A stretch of 44,136 nt of DNA from Streptomyces sp. man185 (GCA_002551355.1 NTHE01000065.1:1-44136); one strand, 5' to 3'; counted from the first letter of the stretch, positions 8,037-16,089 are shown. Translations and numbers: made by a program. Notes: generated by a model not told the origin, from the letters alone.

Positions 8037-8626
8037 CGGACCCGTCCGTAACCGGGTGGCGAGGACCCTTCGAGCGGGCGGGCGTTCGCCGTGGAGAGGA
8101 GCTGGAGCCCCAGCCGGAGCCGGCGGCGCGCCTCGTCCTCGGTGACCCCGAGATCGGCGGCGGTCTGCCGGTAGTCCCGGCGATGGATGTAGGCCAGCTC
8201 CAGGGCCTGCCGCAGCGGTGTCGGCATCGAGGAGACGATGTAGTCGGCGCGGGCGGCGGCCGTGGCGCTGCGTACCCGCCGCTCCAGTTCCTCCGGGTCG
8301 GGCACCGCGCCCTCGCCGTGCTCCGCCTCGTAACGGGAGGCCGCCGCGCGGCGCAGCCGCTGGACGGACTGGCGGTGGGTGAGACGGGCCACCCAGGAGC
8401 GCATCGAGCCCTGCTTCGGGTCGTACGCCTCGGGGTTCTCCCAGACCTGGGCGAAGACCTCGCGGGTCACCAGGTCGGCGGCGTCCTCGTCGTCGAGCAT
8501 CCGGTGCGCCTGGCTGTGGACGAGGGCCGCGAACCGGTCGTAGAGCTCGCCGAGCGCCGCCGCCTCGCCGCGGGCCAGCCTCTGCTGCATCCTGCGGTCC
8601 CAGCGGGGCGCCGTGTCCTTCGCCAT
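8033..8626 (-). CDS. ECF-type RNA polymerase sigma factor
   Basis: 197 residues from ATG 8626, preceded by GAGCTGGGGGGTTC. Region 2 is seen in LGELYDRFAALVHSQAHRML and FAQVWENPEAYDPKQGSMRS; region 4 in LELAYIHRRDYRQTAADLGV followed by TEDEARRRLRLGLQLL, the -35-recognition helix-turn-helix. It overlaps by GTGA with the downstream anti-sigma gene, the usual sigma/anti-sigma pair layout. It resembles S. coelicolor SCO4409 from memory. The longer frame reaching 8809 has no family similarity upstream of MAKDTAPRW and was not used. The target promoters are unknown. Confidence 0.88.
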   Translation of the reverse strand: MAKDTAPRWDRRMQQRLARGEAAALGELYDRFAALVHSQAHRMLDDEDAADLVTREVFAQVWENPEAYDPKQGSMRSWVARLTHRQSVQRLRRAAASRYEAEHGEGAVPDPEELERRVRSATAAARADYIVSSMPTPLRQALELAYIHRRDYRQTAADLGVTEDEARRRLRLGLQLLSTANARPLEGSSPPGYGRVR

Positions 8627-8966
8627 GAACCCCCCAGCTCCCGGCTCTGTCGCCGGGCTGTCGCCCGGCTCCGTGATCCACCCTGTGCCCGTGAGGACCG
8701 AATGTAGTCCGACGGGTGTGCGGCGCACGTGCCTTTGGGGCAACTCTTTTCCCGCGGTACGTGGCCGACGACGGTAGTCGATTTTCGGCCCGGATGCCTC
8801 CCTGGCCACTCTGAGCAGCGGAAACGGGCCGAAGTGCGCCTTTCCACCGGAAACCCCCTGGGCCTTGGTGGGCGCGCCGGTGTTTCATGGGGTTGCGGTT
8901 GGGCAGCCGCGAGGAGGAACGGAAACTTCCGGTACTGCCGGGAGCCCCGGAACGAGAGGTCCAGTC
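8627..8966. other. Divergent control region between ECF sigma and STAS genes
   Basis: 340 bases with no convincing gene. It must hold both promoters. A 12-bp palindrome CGGAAACTTCCG lies at 8920-8931, about 36 bases before the STAS start. I could not identify a confident -35/-10 pair for either side. Confidence 0.4.
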
Positions 8967-9341
8967 GTGACGCTCAAGGTGGACGAGGCGGAGCAGGGCT
9001 CCTGGGCCGTGCTGCGCATAAGCGGTGAACTCGATCTGGTGACCTCGCCCGTTGTGCGCCAGTCCGTCCACGAGGCGGTCGCGGAGGGGCAGCACGATGT
9101 GGTGCTCGATCTGTCCGAGGTGTTTTTTTGCGACTCCAGCGGCGTCGGTGTGCTGATCGCCTCGCGCCGGCTGATGAAGTCCTGCGGCGGCCGGCTGCGG
9201 CTGATCCTCCCGGCCCGGGGCGCAGAGGACGGTTCGCACGTCAACAAGGTGCTCGGCGCACTCGGCGTGCGTCGCCTGTTCGACGTGTACCCCGACGCGC
9301 TGTCGGCCACCGACGAGGAGTGCAGGCCGCTGAGCGCCTGA
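8967..9341 (+). CDS. STAS-domain anti-sigma factor antagonist
   Basis: 124 residues from GTG 8967, with GAGAGG about 10 bases upstream. The whole protein is one STAS domain: LRISGELDLVTSPVVRQSV at the start and VFFCDSSGVGVLIASRRLMK at the phosphorylation site, where Ser57 in Asp-Ser-Ser-Gly corresponds to the serine phosphorylated by RsbW/SpoIIAB-type kinases. The unphosphorylated form would bind an anti-sigma kinase and free its sigma factor. No kinase is adjacent; the nearest HATPase-type protein in the window is at 15528-16028. It matches SCO4410 in its place beside an ECF sigma and an EF-hand gene (from memory). Confidence 0.9.
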   Translation: MTLKVDEAEQGSWAVLRISGELDLVTSPVVRQSVHEAVAEGQHDVVLDLSEVFFCDSSGVGVLIASRRLMKSCGGRLRLILPARGAEDGSHVNKVLGALGVRRLFDVYPDALSATDEECRPLSA

Positions 9342-9413
9342 AGCGGCGGCGGCCGATGCGAGGTTGTCACAGAGGAACAGCTTCTCGGTGACACGTGAGG
9401 CCTCCCGGCGACG

Positions 9414-9419
9414 TACGCT
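9414..9419 (+). promoter_or_regulatory. -10 box of a probable leaderless cabD transcript
   Basis: TACGCT ends 6 bases before the ATG at 9426, so the transcript would begin at the start codon. A weak -35-like GTGACA at 9388-9393 has an over-long 20-base spacer. Confidence 0.45.
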
Positions 9420-9425
9420 CCCCGC

Positions 9426-9947
9426 ATGGACAGCGCAGAGTACGAGCGAAAGATCGCGCACCGCTTCGCCGCCTTCGACCAGGACGGCAACGGCTACATC
9501 GATCGCGCCGATTTCAACGCCGCAGCGGCCCGTCTGCTCACCGAGTTCGGTACGACGGCCCGCTGCGACAAGGGGCAGGCGCTCTACACCGGGGCCGAGG
9601 CGTTCTGGCAGGGCATGGCGGGGATCGCCGATGTGGACGGGGACCAGCGGGTCACCCGTGAGGAGTTCGCGGGCGGGGCGGTGAAGCGGCTCCGGGACAA
9701 TCCCGAGCGGTTCGCCGAGATCGCGCGACCGTTCCTGCGGGCGGTCATCGCGGTCGCGGACGGCGGGAACGACGGCAGAGCGTCGGTGGCGGACGTGGAG
9801 CGGGCGCTCCGGGTCCTCGGGGCGAGTGCCGAGATCGCGGGCGTCGCCGCCCAGAGCCTGGACACCGACCGGGACGGGAAGGTCGCGGAGAGCGACGTGG
9901 TGTCGGCGCTCGCCGTGTACTTCACGGTGATCGAGCCGGACGCGTAG
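9426..9947 (+). CDS. cabD: CabD-like EF-hand calcium-binding protein
   Basis: 173 residues, wholly an EF-hand protein of the sarcoplasmic-calcium-binding type. Four loops can be placed: residues 18-29 (DQDGNGYIDRAD) and 69-80 (DVDGDQRVTREE) look complete; 112-123 (DGGNDGRASVAD) has Gly at position 3 and is probably weak; 146-157 (DTDRDGKVAESD) has Asp at 1, 3 and 5 but Ala at 9. From memory it closely resembles CabD of S. coelicolor, whose structure is known; the symbol rests on that resemblance. It is cytosolic and has no signal peptide. The role is calcium buffering or sensing, with unknown targets. It appears leaderless and is followed by a strong palindrome. Confidence 0.85.
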   Translation: MDSAEYERKIAHRFAAFDQDGNGYIDRADFNAAAARLLTEFGTTARCDKGQALYTGAEAFWQGMAGIADVDGDQRVTREEFAGGAVKRLRDNPERFAEIARPFLRAVIAVADGGNDGRASVADVERALRVLGASAEIAGVAAQSLDTDRDGKVAESDVVSALAVYFTVIEPDA

Positions 9948-9957
9948 CGAACCCCCG

Positions 9958-9993
9958 GGCGTTGCGGGGGCGGCGCGCCGCCCCCGCAACGCC
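9958..9993. terminator. Bidirectional terminator, perfect 36-bp palindrome
   Basis: Bases 9958-9993 form an exact palindrome (18-bp arms, no spacer, GGCGTTGC at the left end and GCAACGCC at the right) between the convergent stops of cabD and the acyl-CoA ligase. There is no T-run, as is common for Streptomyces stem-loop terminators. Confidence 0.75.
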
Positions 9994-9997
9994 TACC

Positions 9998-11569
9998 TCA
10001 CCCGCCGAACCGTTCCCGCAGCTTGTACTTGAGCACCTTGCGCAGGGTCTCGTTGCGGGGCAGGGCGTCCAGCAGCTCCAGTTGCTCGGGCACCTTGTGG
10101 ACGGAGAGCCCCGCGCCGCGCAGGTGGGCGGAGAGCTCGGCCAGGGTCAGCGGCGGGGCGCCGGGCGGCTGTTCGACCACCGCGCAGACGCGTTCGCCGC
10201 GTTCGGCGTCGGGGAGGCCGACCACCGCCGCGTCGGCCACGCCGGGGTGGGTGTGGAGCAGGTCCTCGATCTCCTTGGCGGAGATGTTCTCGCCCTTGCG
10301 GATGATGATGTCCTTCAGCCGCCCGGTGAGCGTGAGGTGTCCGCTCTCCCGGAGCCGGCCCAGGTCCCCGGTGATCAGGAACCCCTCGGCGTCGAAGGCC
10401 GCCTCGCTGGAGGCGGCGTCCAGATAGCCCCGGCAGACCGCCTCCCCGCGCAGCCGCACCTCGCCCTCCACGCCGTACGGGAGCGGCTTGCCGTGCTCGT
10501 CGGTGATCCGGATCTCCATGCCCTCCGGCGGCCGCCCCTCGGTCAGGGCCAGGTGCTCCGGGGTGTCGTCCGGGGCGCCCATGGTGATCATCGGGACCTC
10601 GGTCATCCCGTAGCCGTGGGTGAGCTGGACGCCCATCTCCCGCACCACCGCGTGGTAGACCTCCGGCGGCTTCGGCGCTCCGCCGCCCGCGAGGAGGCGG
10701 AGGGAGGGGATGAGCGGCGTGCCCGGCTCCTTGCGCTGCTCGGCCAGGAACATCGCGTAGAAGGCCGTGGACCCGCCCGCCACGGTCACCCCGTGCCGCC
10801 GGTACTCCGCCAGCGCCTCCGGCAGCGCGAACTGCTCGAACATCACCGCCGGGAACCCGTACAGCAGCAGCATCACCGTGTAGTCGGGCCCGGCGACATG
10901 GGCGTAGGGGAACGCCATCGAGCCCACGTCCTCCGCGAGGAGTTTCAGCGCGTGGGCCAGGCACGAGCCGCCCGCGATCAGCGAACGGTCGGTGTGCAGG
11001 ACGCCCTTGGGGTCGGATGTGGTGCCCGAGGTCCAGTAGATCCAGCGGACCTCCTCGCCGCAGGGCTTCTCCGGCGGGGGCGGCAGGACCGTCGGGTCGC
11101 CGTCGGGGAGGGTGTCGTACGCCTCGAAGACCCGCGGCGGCTCCGGGAGTTCACCGGCGATCCGCTCGGCCATCGCGGTGTGGTCGAAGCCGCGCCACAC
11201 GCCCGGCACGGCGAAGAACGCGGCGCCCGACTCCCTCAGCGCGAAACGCACTTCGCGGTCCCGGTAGAACGGGATGACGGGACTCTGCACGGCCCCGAGC
11301 CGGGTCAGGGCGAAGGAGAGCAGGGCCGTCTCCAGCCGGGTCGGCAGCTGCCAGGCGACGACGGTTCCCGCCCGTACGCCCATCCCGTACAGCCCGGCGG
11401 CCACCCGCTCCGCGCGGTCCCGCAGCTCGCCGAAGGTCAGGCTCCGGTCCTCCTGGAGCAGGACCGGGCGGTCGGGGGTGAGGGCGGCGCGGGCCTCGAT
11501 CAACTCCCAGAAGGTGCGGGAGGCGCCCAGGGCGCGGGCGAGCGCGGTCACGTCGTTCACGGCGGTCAC
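9998..11569 (-). CDS. AMP-forming acyl-CoA ligase (cyclohexanecarboxylate-CoA ligase-like)
   Basis: 523 residues from GTG 11569, with GGAGGG 7 bases upstream. It activates a carboxylic acid to its CoA thioester through an acyl-adenylate. ANL-family motifs are clear: phosphate-binding loop YWTSGTTSDPKG, GYGMTE, the ATP-binding GDLG, the hinge IIIRKGENISAKEIE, and the C-terminal lysine region LPRNETLRKVLKYKLRERF. The N-terminal part and length resemble ligases for alicyclic or medium-chain acids more than long-chain FadD. It is divergent from the amidohydrolase and carries a CTGACG-type operator at 11585-11599. It is probably the entry step of the catabolic programme in this window; the true substrate cannot be read from sequence. 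Confidence 0.9.
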   Translation of the reverse strand: MTAVNDVTALARALGASRTFWELIEARAALTPDRPVLLQEDRSLTFGELRDRAERVAAGLYGMGVRAGTVVAWQLPTRLETALLSFALTRLGAVQSPVIPFYRDREVRFALRESGAAFFAVPGVWRGFDHTAMAERIAGELPEPPRVFEAYDTLPDGDPTVLPPPPEKPCGEEVRWIYWTSGTTSDPKGVLHTDRSLIAGGSCLAHALKLLAEDVGSMAFPYAHVAGPDYTVMLLLYGFPAVMFEQFALPEALAEYRRHGVTVAGGSTAFYAMFLAEQRKEPGTPLIPSLRLLAGGGAPKPPEVYHAVVREMGVQLTHGYGMTEVPMITMGAPDDTPEHLALTEGRPPEGMEIRITDEHGKPLPYGVEGEVRLRGEAVCRGYLDAASSEAAFDAEGFLITGDLGRLRESGHLTLTGRLKDIIIRKGENISAKEIEDLLHTHPGVADAAVVGLPDAERGERVCAVVEQPPGAPPLTLAELSAHLRGAGLSVHKVPEQLELLDALPRNETLRKVLKYKLRERFGG

Positions 11570-11584
11570 AGGGGTCCCTCCGAA

Positions 11585-11599
11585 CTGACGGTCAGTCAG
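11585..11599. promoter_or_regulatory. Shared palindromic operator, copy 1 (acyl-CoA ligase)
   Basis: CTGACGGTCAGTCAG, 16 bases before the ligase GTG. A -10-like TACGCT on the minus strand at 11616-11611 places the operator just downstream of the start point. Confidence 0.75.
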
Positions 11600-11674
11600 A
11601 TATTGCGCAGAGCGTAGGGCTCCGCGCCTTGTCGGTCCAGGGGTGCGGGACTAGCCTGAGTGCCGCCATTGCAT

Positions 11675-11689
11675 CTGACGGACCATCAG
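11675..11689. promoter_or_regulatory. Shared palindromic operator, copy 2 (amidohydrolase operon)
   Basis: CTGACGGACCATCAG, 60 bases before the amidohydrolase ATG. A -10-like TAGCCT (11652-11657) lies just upstream, so the site would cover the early transcribed region. Confidence 0.75.
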
Positions 11690-11748
11690 AAAGTGCCCGG
11701 ACCCGGGGAGTCGCCGGGTGCACGGGTGCGCGGAGGGGACGGCACACC

Positions 11749-12948
11749 ATGACGGACACGGAACTGCCTCGGATCGTCAGCGTCGACGACCATGTGATCG
11801 AGCCCGCGCACCTCTTCTCCACCTGGCTCCCCGCGAAGTACCGCGAGCGCGGACCGCAGCCGCTGACGGCGGGCATCGGGGAGCTGGCGTACACGGGCGG
11901 GAAGTACGTCATCACGATGGACCCGGACGGGCCGCCAACCGACTGGTGGATCTACGAGGACCTGAAGTTCCCGTACAAGCGGAACATCGCCGCCGTCGGC
12001 TTCGACCGCGACGACATGACCCTGGAGGGCATCACCCGGTCCGAGATGCGGCCCGGCTGCTGGGACCCGGCCGAGCGCATCAAGGACATGGATCTCAACC
12101 ACGTCGAGGCCTCGCTCTGCTTCCCGACCTTCCCGCGCTTCTGCGGGCAGACCTTCGCCGAGGCGCACGACAAGGAGGTCGCCCTCGCCTGTGTGCGCGC
12201 CTACAACGACTGGATGGTCGAGGAGTGGTGCGGCGACAGCGGCGGCCGGCTGATCCCGCTCTGCATCATCCCGCTCTGGGACATCGGCCTGGCCGTCGCG
12301 GAGATCAAGCGGAACGCGGCCCGGGGCGTGCGCGCGGTGACCTTCTCCGAGATCCCCACCCATCTCGGCCTCCCGTCCATCCACACCGGCTACTGGGACC
12401 CGTTCTTCGCCGTCTGCCAGGAGACCGGCACGGTGGTCAACATGCACATCGGGTCCAGCTCCCAGATGCCCGCCGCGTCGCCGGACGCCCCGCCCGCCGT
12501 GCAGGCCTCGCTCTCCTTCAACAATGCGATGGCCTCGATGATGGACTTCCTCTTCAGCGGGGTGCTGGTGAAGTTCCCGGCGCTGAAACTGGCGTACAGC
12601 GAGGGCCAGATGGGGTGGATCCCGTACGCCCTGGAGCGCGCCGACGACGTCTGGGAGGAGCACCGGGCCTGGGGCGGGGTGCGCGATCTGATCCCCGAGC
12701 CGCCGTCCACGTACTACTACCGGCAGATGTTCTGCTGCTTCTTCCGCGACAAGCACGGCATCTCCGCGCTCGACGTCGTCGGCCGCGACAACGCCACCTT
12801 CGAGACCGACTACCCGCACGTGGACTCGACCTTCCCGCACACCAAGGAGGTCGCCCTCGACCACGTCAAGGGACTGGACGAGGAGACCGTCTACAAACTG
12901 ATGCGCGGAAACGCGATCCGGATGCTCGGCCTGGACCTGGACAAGTAG
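11749..12948 (+). CDS. Amidohydrolase-family metal-dependent hydrolase or decarboxylase
   Basis: 399 residues from ATG 11749, with GGAGGGG about 12 bases upstream. The N-terminal SVDDHVIEP (Asp14-x-His-like metal site), NMHIGSSS in the middle and FETDYPHVDS near the end (the catalytic metal Asp) place it in the amidohydrolase-2 / ACMSD-like TIM-barrel family. Members hydrolyse or decarboxylate ring-derived acids. Such genes recur in actinobacterial clusters for steroid and aromatic breakdown. It heads a probable operon with the two acyl-CoA dehydrogenases that follow (14 and 7 bases apart). The longer frame from 11629 is not used because it covers the operator and has no good ribosome-binding site. 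Confidence 0.85.
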   Translation: MTDTELPRIVSVDDHVIEPAHLFSTWLPAKYRERGPQPLTAGIGELAYTGGKYVITMDPDGPPTDWWIYEDLKFPYKRNIAAVGFDRDDMTLEGITRSEMRPGCWDPAERIKDMDLNHVEASLCFPTFPRFCGQTFAEAHDKEVALACVRAYNDWMVEEWCGDSGGRLIPLCIIPLWDIGLAVAEIKRNAARGVRAVTFSEIPTHLGLPSIHTGYWDPFFAVCQETGTVVNMHIGSSSQMPAASPDAPPAVQASLSFNNAMASMMDFLFSGVLVKFPALKLAYSEGQMGWIPYALERADDVWEEHRAWGGVRDLIPEPPSTYYYRQMFCCFFRDKHGISALDVVGRDNATFETDYPHVDSTFPHTKEVALDHVKGLDEETVYKLMRGNAIRMLGLDLDK

Positions 12949-12962
12949 GCGGGGGCAGGGCG

Positions 12963-14120
12963 GTGGATCTCGTGTACACGGAGGCCGAGGAAGAGTTCCG
13001 GGGACGGCTGCGGGAGTGGCTGGCCGCCGTCCTCCCCGGCCTGCCCGCCAAGCCCTCGCCCGACGACTGGCCCGCGCGCCGGGCGTACGACAGCGCCTGG
13101 CAGCGGATGCTGTACGAGGCCGGGTACGCGGGTCTGCACTGGCCGGTGGACGCGGGCGGGCAGGGGGCCACCCCGACCCAGCACCTGATCTACCTGGAGG
13201 AGACGGAGAAGGCGGGCGCGCCCTACGTCGGGGCCAACTTCGTCGGCCTGCTGCACGCCGGGCCTACCGTCGCCGCCGAGGGCACGGCCGAGCAGCGGGC
13301 CCGCTGGCTGCCCCCGGTGCTGCGCGGCGACGAGATCTGGTGCCAGGGGTTCAGCGAGCCGGACGCGGGCTCCGACCTGGCCGCCCTGCGGACGCGGGCG
13401 GTGCGCGACGGCGACGACTACGTGATCAGCGGCAGCAAGATCTGGACCTCGCACGCCGAGGTCGCCGACTGGTGCGAGCTGCTGGTGCGCACCGACCCGG
13501 ACGCGCCCAGGCACCGGGGGATCAGCTGGCTCGCCCTGCCCATGGACGCGCCCGGCATCACGGTCCGGCCGCTGCGGACGCTCGCCGGGTCCGCTGAGTT
13601 CGCTGAGATGTTCCTCGACGAGGTCCGGGTGCCGGTACGCAACCGGGTCGGGGCCGAGAACGACGGCTGGCGGGTCACCATGGTCACTCTCTCCTTCGAG
13701 CGCGGCACCGCCTTCGTCGGCGAGGTCGTCGCCTGCCGCCGCACCCTGGACGCGCTCGCCGACGAGGCCCGCCGCAACGGGCGCTGGGAGGACCCGGTGC
13801 TGCGCCGGCGGCTCGGGCGCCTGAACGCCGAGTTCCGGGCCCTGTGGCGGCTCACCCAGTGGAACGTGGCGGAGTCCGAGCGCACGGGAGGCGTCCCCGG
13901 CATCGGCGGCTCGGTCTTCAAGCTGCGCTACTCCGGGGCCCGCCAGGAGCTGTACGAGGCGGCGGCGGAGGTGCTGGGCGCGGCGGACGCCTTCGACCTG
14001 GACCGGGAATGGGTCCTGGACCGGCTCTCCTCCCTCTCGTACACGATCGCCGCGGGCACCTCGCAGATCCAGCGCAACATCGTCGCCGAGCGCATCCTCG
14101 GCCTGCCGAAGGGGCGCTGA
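12963..14120 (+). CDS. Acyl-CoA dehydrogenase, large-type subunit
   Basis: 385 residues from GTG 12963. FAD-dependent alpha,beta-dehydrogenation of an acyl-CoA. Typical blocks: WCQGFSEPDAGSDLAALRT, KIWTSHAEVADWCELLVRT and the C-terminal GTSQIQRNIVAERILGLP. It is followed after 7 bases by a second, shorter acyl-CoA dehydrogenase. Adjacent unequal pairs of this kind are a hallmark of the alpha2beta2 heteromeric dehydrogenases known from mycobacterial cholesterol side-chain breakdown (FadE26-27, FadE28-29). That the two proteins form one enzyme here is inferred from adjacency and family type. Confidence 0.9.
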   Translation: MDLVYTEAEEEFRGRLREWLAAVLPGLPAKPSPDDWPARRAYDSAWQRMLYEAGYAGLHWPVDAGGQGATPTQHLIYLEETEKAGAPYVGANFVGLLHAGPTVAAEGTAEQRARWLPPVLRGDEIWCQGFSEPDAGSDLAALRTRAVRDGDDYVISGSKIWTSHAEVADWCELLVRTDPDAPRHRGISWLALPMDAPGITVRPLRTLAGSAEFAEMFLDEVRVPVRNRVGAENDGWRVTMVTLSFERGTAFVGEVVACRRTLDALADEARRNGRWEDPVLRRRLGRLNAEFRALWRLTQWNVAESERTGGVPGIGGSVFKLRYSGARQELYEAAAEVLGAADAFDLDREWVLDRLSSLSYTIAAGTSQIQRNIVAERILGLPKGR

Positions 14121-14127
14121 GGCCGCC

Positions 14128-15120
14128 GTGGACTTCCAGCTCTCGGACGACCAGCGGGCCCTGCGGTCCGGTATGCGCGACCTGCTCGGCGCGGTGTTCG
14201 ACCGGGACCGGTTGCGGGCTGCGGTGGACCGGGGCGGGGTCCTGGACCGTTCGCTCTGGCGGGAGCTGGGCGCGGCCGGGTTCTTCGCGCTGCGGCTCCC
14301 GGAGGAGGCGGGCGGGGTGGGTCTGGGGCTGCCCGAGGCGGTGCTGCTCTTCGAGGAGGCGGGCCGGGCGCTGCTGCCGGGCCCGCTGGTCGCCACGCAC
14401 CTGGCGGCGGGCCTGGTGAAGGGAGCCGCCGAGGGCGAGGCGGTGGTGACGGCCGTGGACGGCGACCTGCCGGTGGCGCATCTGGAGGGGGCGGACGCGG
14501 TGCTGGTGGGCGCCGATGCGCTCACCGGGGAGGCGCTGCGGGACTTCGTGGCCGCAGCCCGGCCCGTACGGTCGACGGATCCGCTCACGCCGCTGCACCG
14601 GACGCCGGCGGGGGAGCGCACCACGGCGCACGCGGAGCCGTTCCGGTACGCAGGGGCGCTGCTCACCGCCGCCGAGCAGCTCGGCAGTGCCGCCCGGTCC
14701 ACCGAGGCGGCCGTTCAACACGCCGGGGAACGCGAGCAGTTCGGATCACCCATCGGATCGTTCCAGGCGGTCAAACATCTCTGCGCCGACATGCTCGCCC
14801 GCACCGAACCGGCCCGCGCCGCCGTGTACGCGGCCGCAGTGACCGGTGACCCGGTGGAGATCGCGGCGGCCAAACTGCTCGCCGACGACGCGGCCGTACG
14901 CAACGCCCGCGACTGCCTCCAGATCCACGGCGGGATGGGCTTCACCTGGGAGGCAGATGTTCACCTCCACCTGAAACGGGCCTGGCTCCGGGCCGCCGCC
15001 TGGGTCACCGGGGCCGGGGCCGAGGAGCTGCTCGCGGCCGATCTGGGGACGGCGGACCCGCGTCCCGGCATCTCGGCGGCGTACGGCCGGGGGGTTCCGG
15101 AAGCAGGGGGCGGAGGGTGA
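14128..15120 (+). CDS. Acyl-CoA dehydrogenase, small-type subunit
   Basis: 330 residues from GTG 14128. The N-terminal domain is present (DFQLSDDQRALRSGMRDLLG), and the C-terminal part has EQFGSPIGSFQAVKHLCADM and LQIHGGMGFTWEADVHLHLK. The middle beta-domain is reduced compared with ordinary 380-residue dehydrogenases, as in the partner subunits of heteromeric enzymes that lack part of the FAD site. It is probably the partner of the preceding protein. It ends the amidohydrolase operon; no terminator hairpin stood out after it. Confidence 0.88.
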   Translation: MDFQLSDDQRALRSGMRDLLGAVFDRDRLRAAVDRGGVLDRSLWRELGAAGFFALRLPEEAGGVGLGLPEAVLLFEEAGRALLPGPLVATHLAAGLVKGAAEGEAVVTAVDGDLPVAHLEGADAVLVGADALTGEALRDFVAAARPVRSTDPLTPLHRTPAGERTTAHAEPFRYAGALLTAAEQLGSAARSTEAAVQHAGEREQFGSPIGSFQAVKHLCADMLARTEPARAAVYAAAVTGDPVEIAAAKLLADDAAVRNARDCLQIHGGMGFTWEADVHLHLKRAWLRAAAWVTGAGAEELLAADLGTADPRPGISAAYGRGVPEAGGGG

Positions 15121-15527
15121 CACAGCGCATCCGCCCGGTGCCGATACCGGCTTGTGTCCTTTGCGTGATTCGTCACCGGGTGGAGTCGGGGCCCGGCTCG
15201 GGTACGCTCCGTGGGATGCGAGTGGTTCTGGAACCGGGCGATCCGGGGGCGGCCTGTGCGGCGGCTCCGGTCCGGAGCGAGGGCTCTCGCCGGAGATGTG
15301 CCGGGCCTGCCCGAAGAGCGTTTCTCGCAGTCTCTGCGCGCTCCTGTTCGACTCCCCGCAGCGTGCGTCGCACAGTATGCACCACGCGTACTCCTTCGCG
15401 CTGGAATATGCCCGAAGCGCTTGTTGCGGTGACTGTACGTCAACCATGCTGTCGCGTAAGGGAATCACGTTCCGTGACCCTGAGAAGGCGCGAGGCGATG
15501 TGTCCGCCGGTTCGGATGGTGTGAGCG
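15121..15527. other. Intergenic region, 407 bases, nothing assigned
   Basis: Frames are open here on both strands, but none has the strong GC third-position bias of its neighbours, a ribosome-binding site or a recognisable domain. The promoter of the ATP-binding protein gene should lie in its right half, where the GC content drops locally (about 15360-15470). Confidence 0.4.
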
Positions 15528-16028
15528 GTGCAGGTGCTTCAGGTTCAGCTGGAGGTCGGTCCGGATCCCGCAGAGGTGGGGCGGGCCCGTAGGTGGGCGC
15601 GGTCGCGCCTGGTCGGTTCCGGGATAGGGGATGACGAGCCGCTCGCCGAGACGCTCATCCTGTTGATCTCGGAGCTGGTCACCAACGCCGTCGTCCACAC
15701 GGGCTGTCCCGCTGTGCTGCGGATGCTCTTCGGCGGGGCCGGGGCCTCCGGTGCGGCCGGGACCGTCCGGGTCGAGGTCGCGGACGCCAGTGACTGCCCG
15801 CCGCTCCAGCGGCACGCCGAGGGCGAGGACACGGGCGGCCGGGGCCTGGAGCTGGTGGACGGACTCGCGGACCGCTGGGGCTGGCTGCCGGAGGGCGCCG
15901 GGAAGCAGATCTGGTGCGAGGTCGACCGGAGCGGCCCGGTCCGGGCCGCGGACGTGCCGGCGGTCGTGATCCAGGGCGGCGAGGCGTGCGAACCGCCCTC
16001 CTGCCTCTTCACCGACCACCTGGCCTGA
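15528..16028 (+). CDS. ATP-binding protein of the anti-sigma kinase (HATPase_c_2, RsbW-like) type
   Basis: 166 residues from GTG 15528. The GHKL ATP-site signatures are present: N-box ISELVTNAVVHTG at about residues 45-57, a G1-like VEVADASDCPP, and GGRGLELVDGLADRWGW (G2). Streptomyces encode dozens of these stand-alone proteins, of which a few are known anti-sigma kinases. No sigma or antagonist gene is adjacent, so its partner is unknown; the STAS protein at 8967 is the nearest candidate. Its last codons form the first unit of a 17-bp tandem repeat. It is not preceded by the CTGACG operator and probably does not belong to the surrounding catabolic regulon. Confidence 0.8.
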   Translation: MQVLQVQLEVGPDPAEVGRARRWARSRLVGSGIGDDEPLAETLILLISELVTNAVVHTGCPAVLRMLFGGAGASGAAGTVRVEVADASDCPPLQRHAEGEDTGGRGLELVDGLADRWGWLPEGAGKQIWCEVDRSGPVRAADVPAVVIQGGEACEPPSCLFTDHLA

Positions 16029-16061
16029 CCGACCACCTGGCCTGACCGACCACCTGGCCTG
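16011..16061. repeat. Three perfect 17-bp tandem repeats at the gene end
   Basis: The unit ACCGACCACCTGGCCTG occurs at 16011-16027, 16028-16044 and 16045-16061. The first copy encodes the last residues of the ATP-binding protein (TDHLA) and, with the next base, its TGA stop. The other two are downstream. Confidence 0.9.
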
Positions 16062-16089
16062 AGATCCGCGGGCCCTTCCCCGGGACCGT

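Noticed and set aside
6516..9989. Single 1157-codon minus-strand frame spanning anti-sigma, sigma and STAS loci
   Set aside because: Only the part from GTG 8036 is coding; the upstream part is antisense to the STAS and CabD genes and in another frame from the sigma gene.
15152..15592. Plus-strand frame MCPLRDSSPGG... upstream of the ATP-binding protein
   Set aside because: Irregular third-position bias, no ribosome-binding site, overlaps the start of a well-supported gene in another frame.
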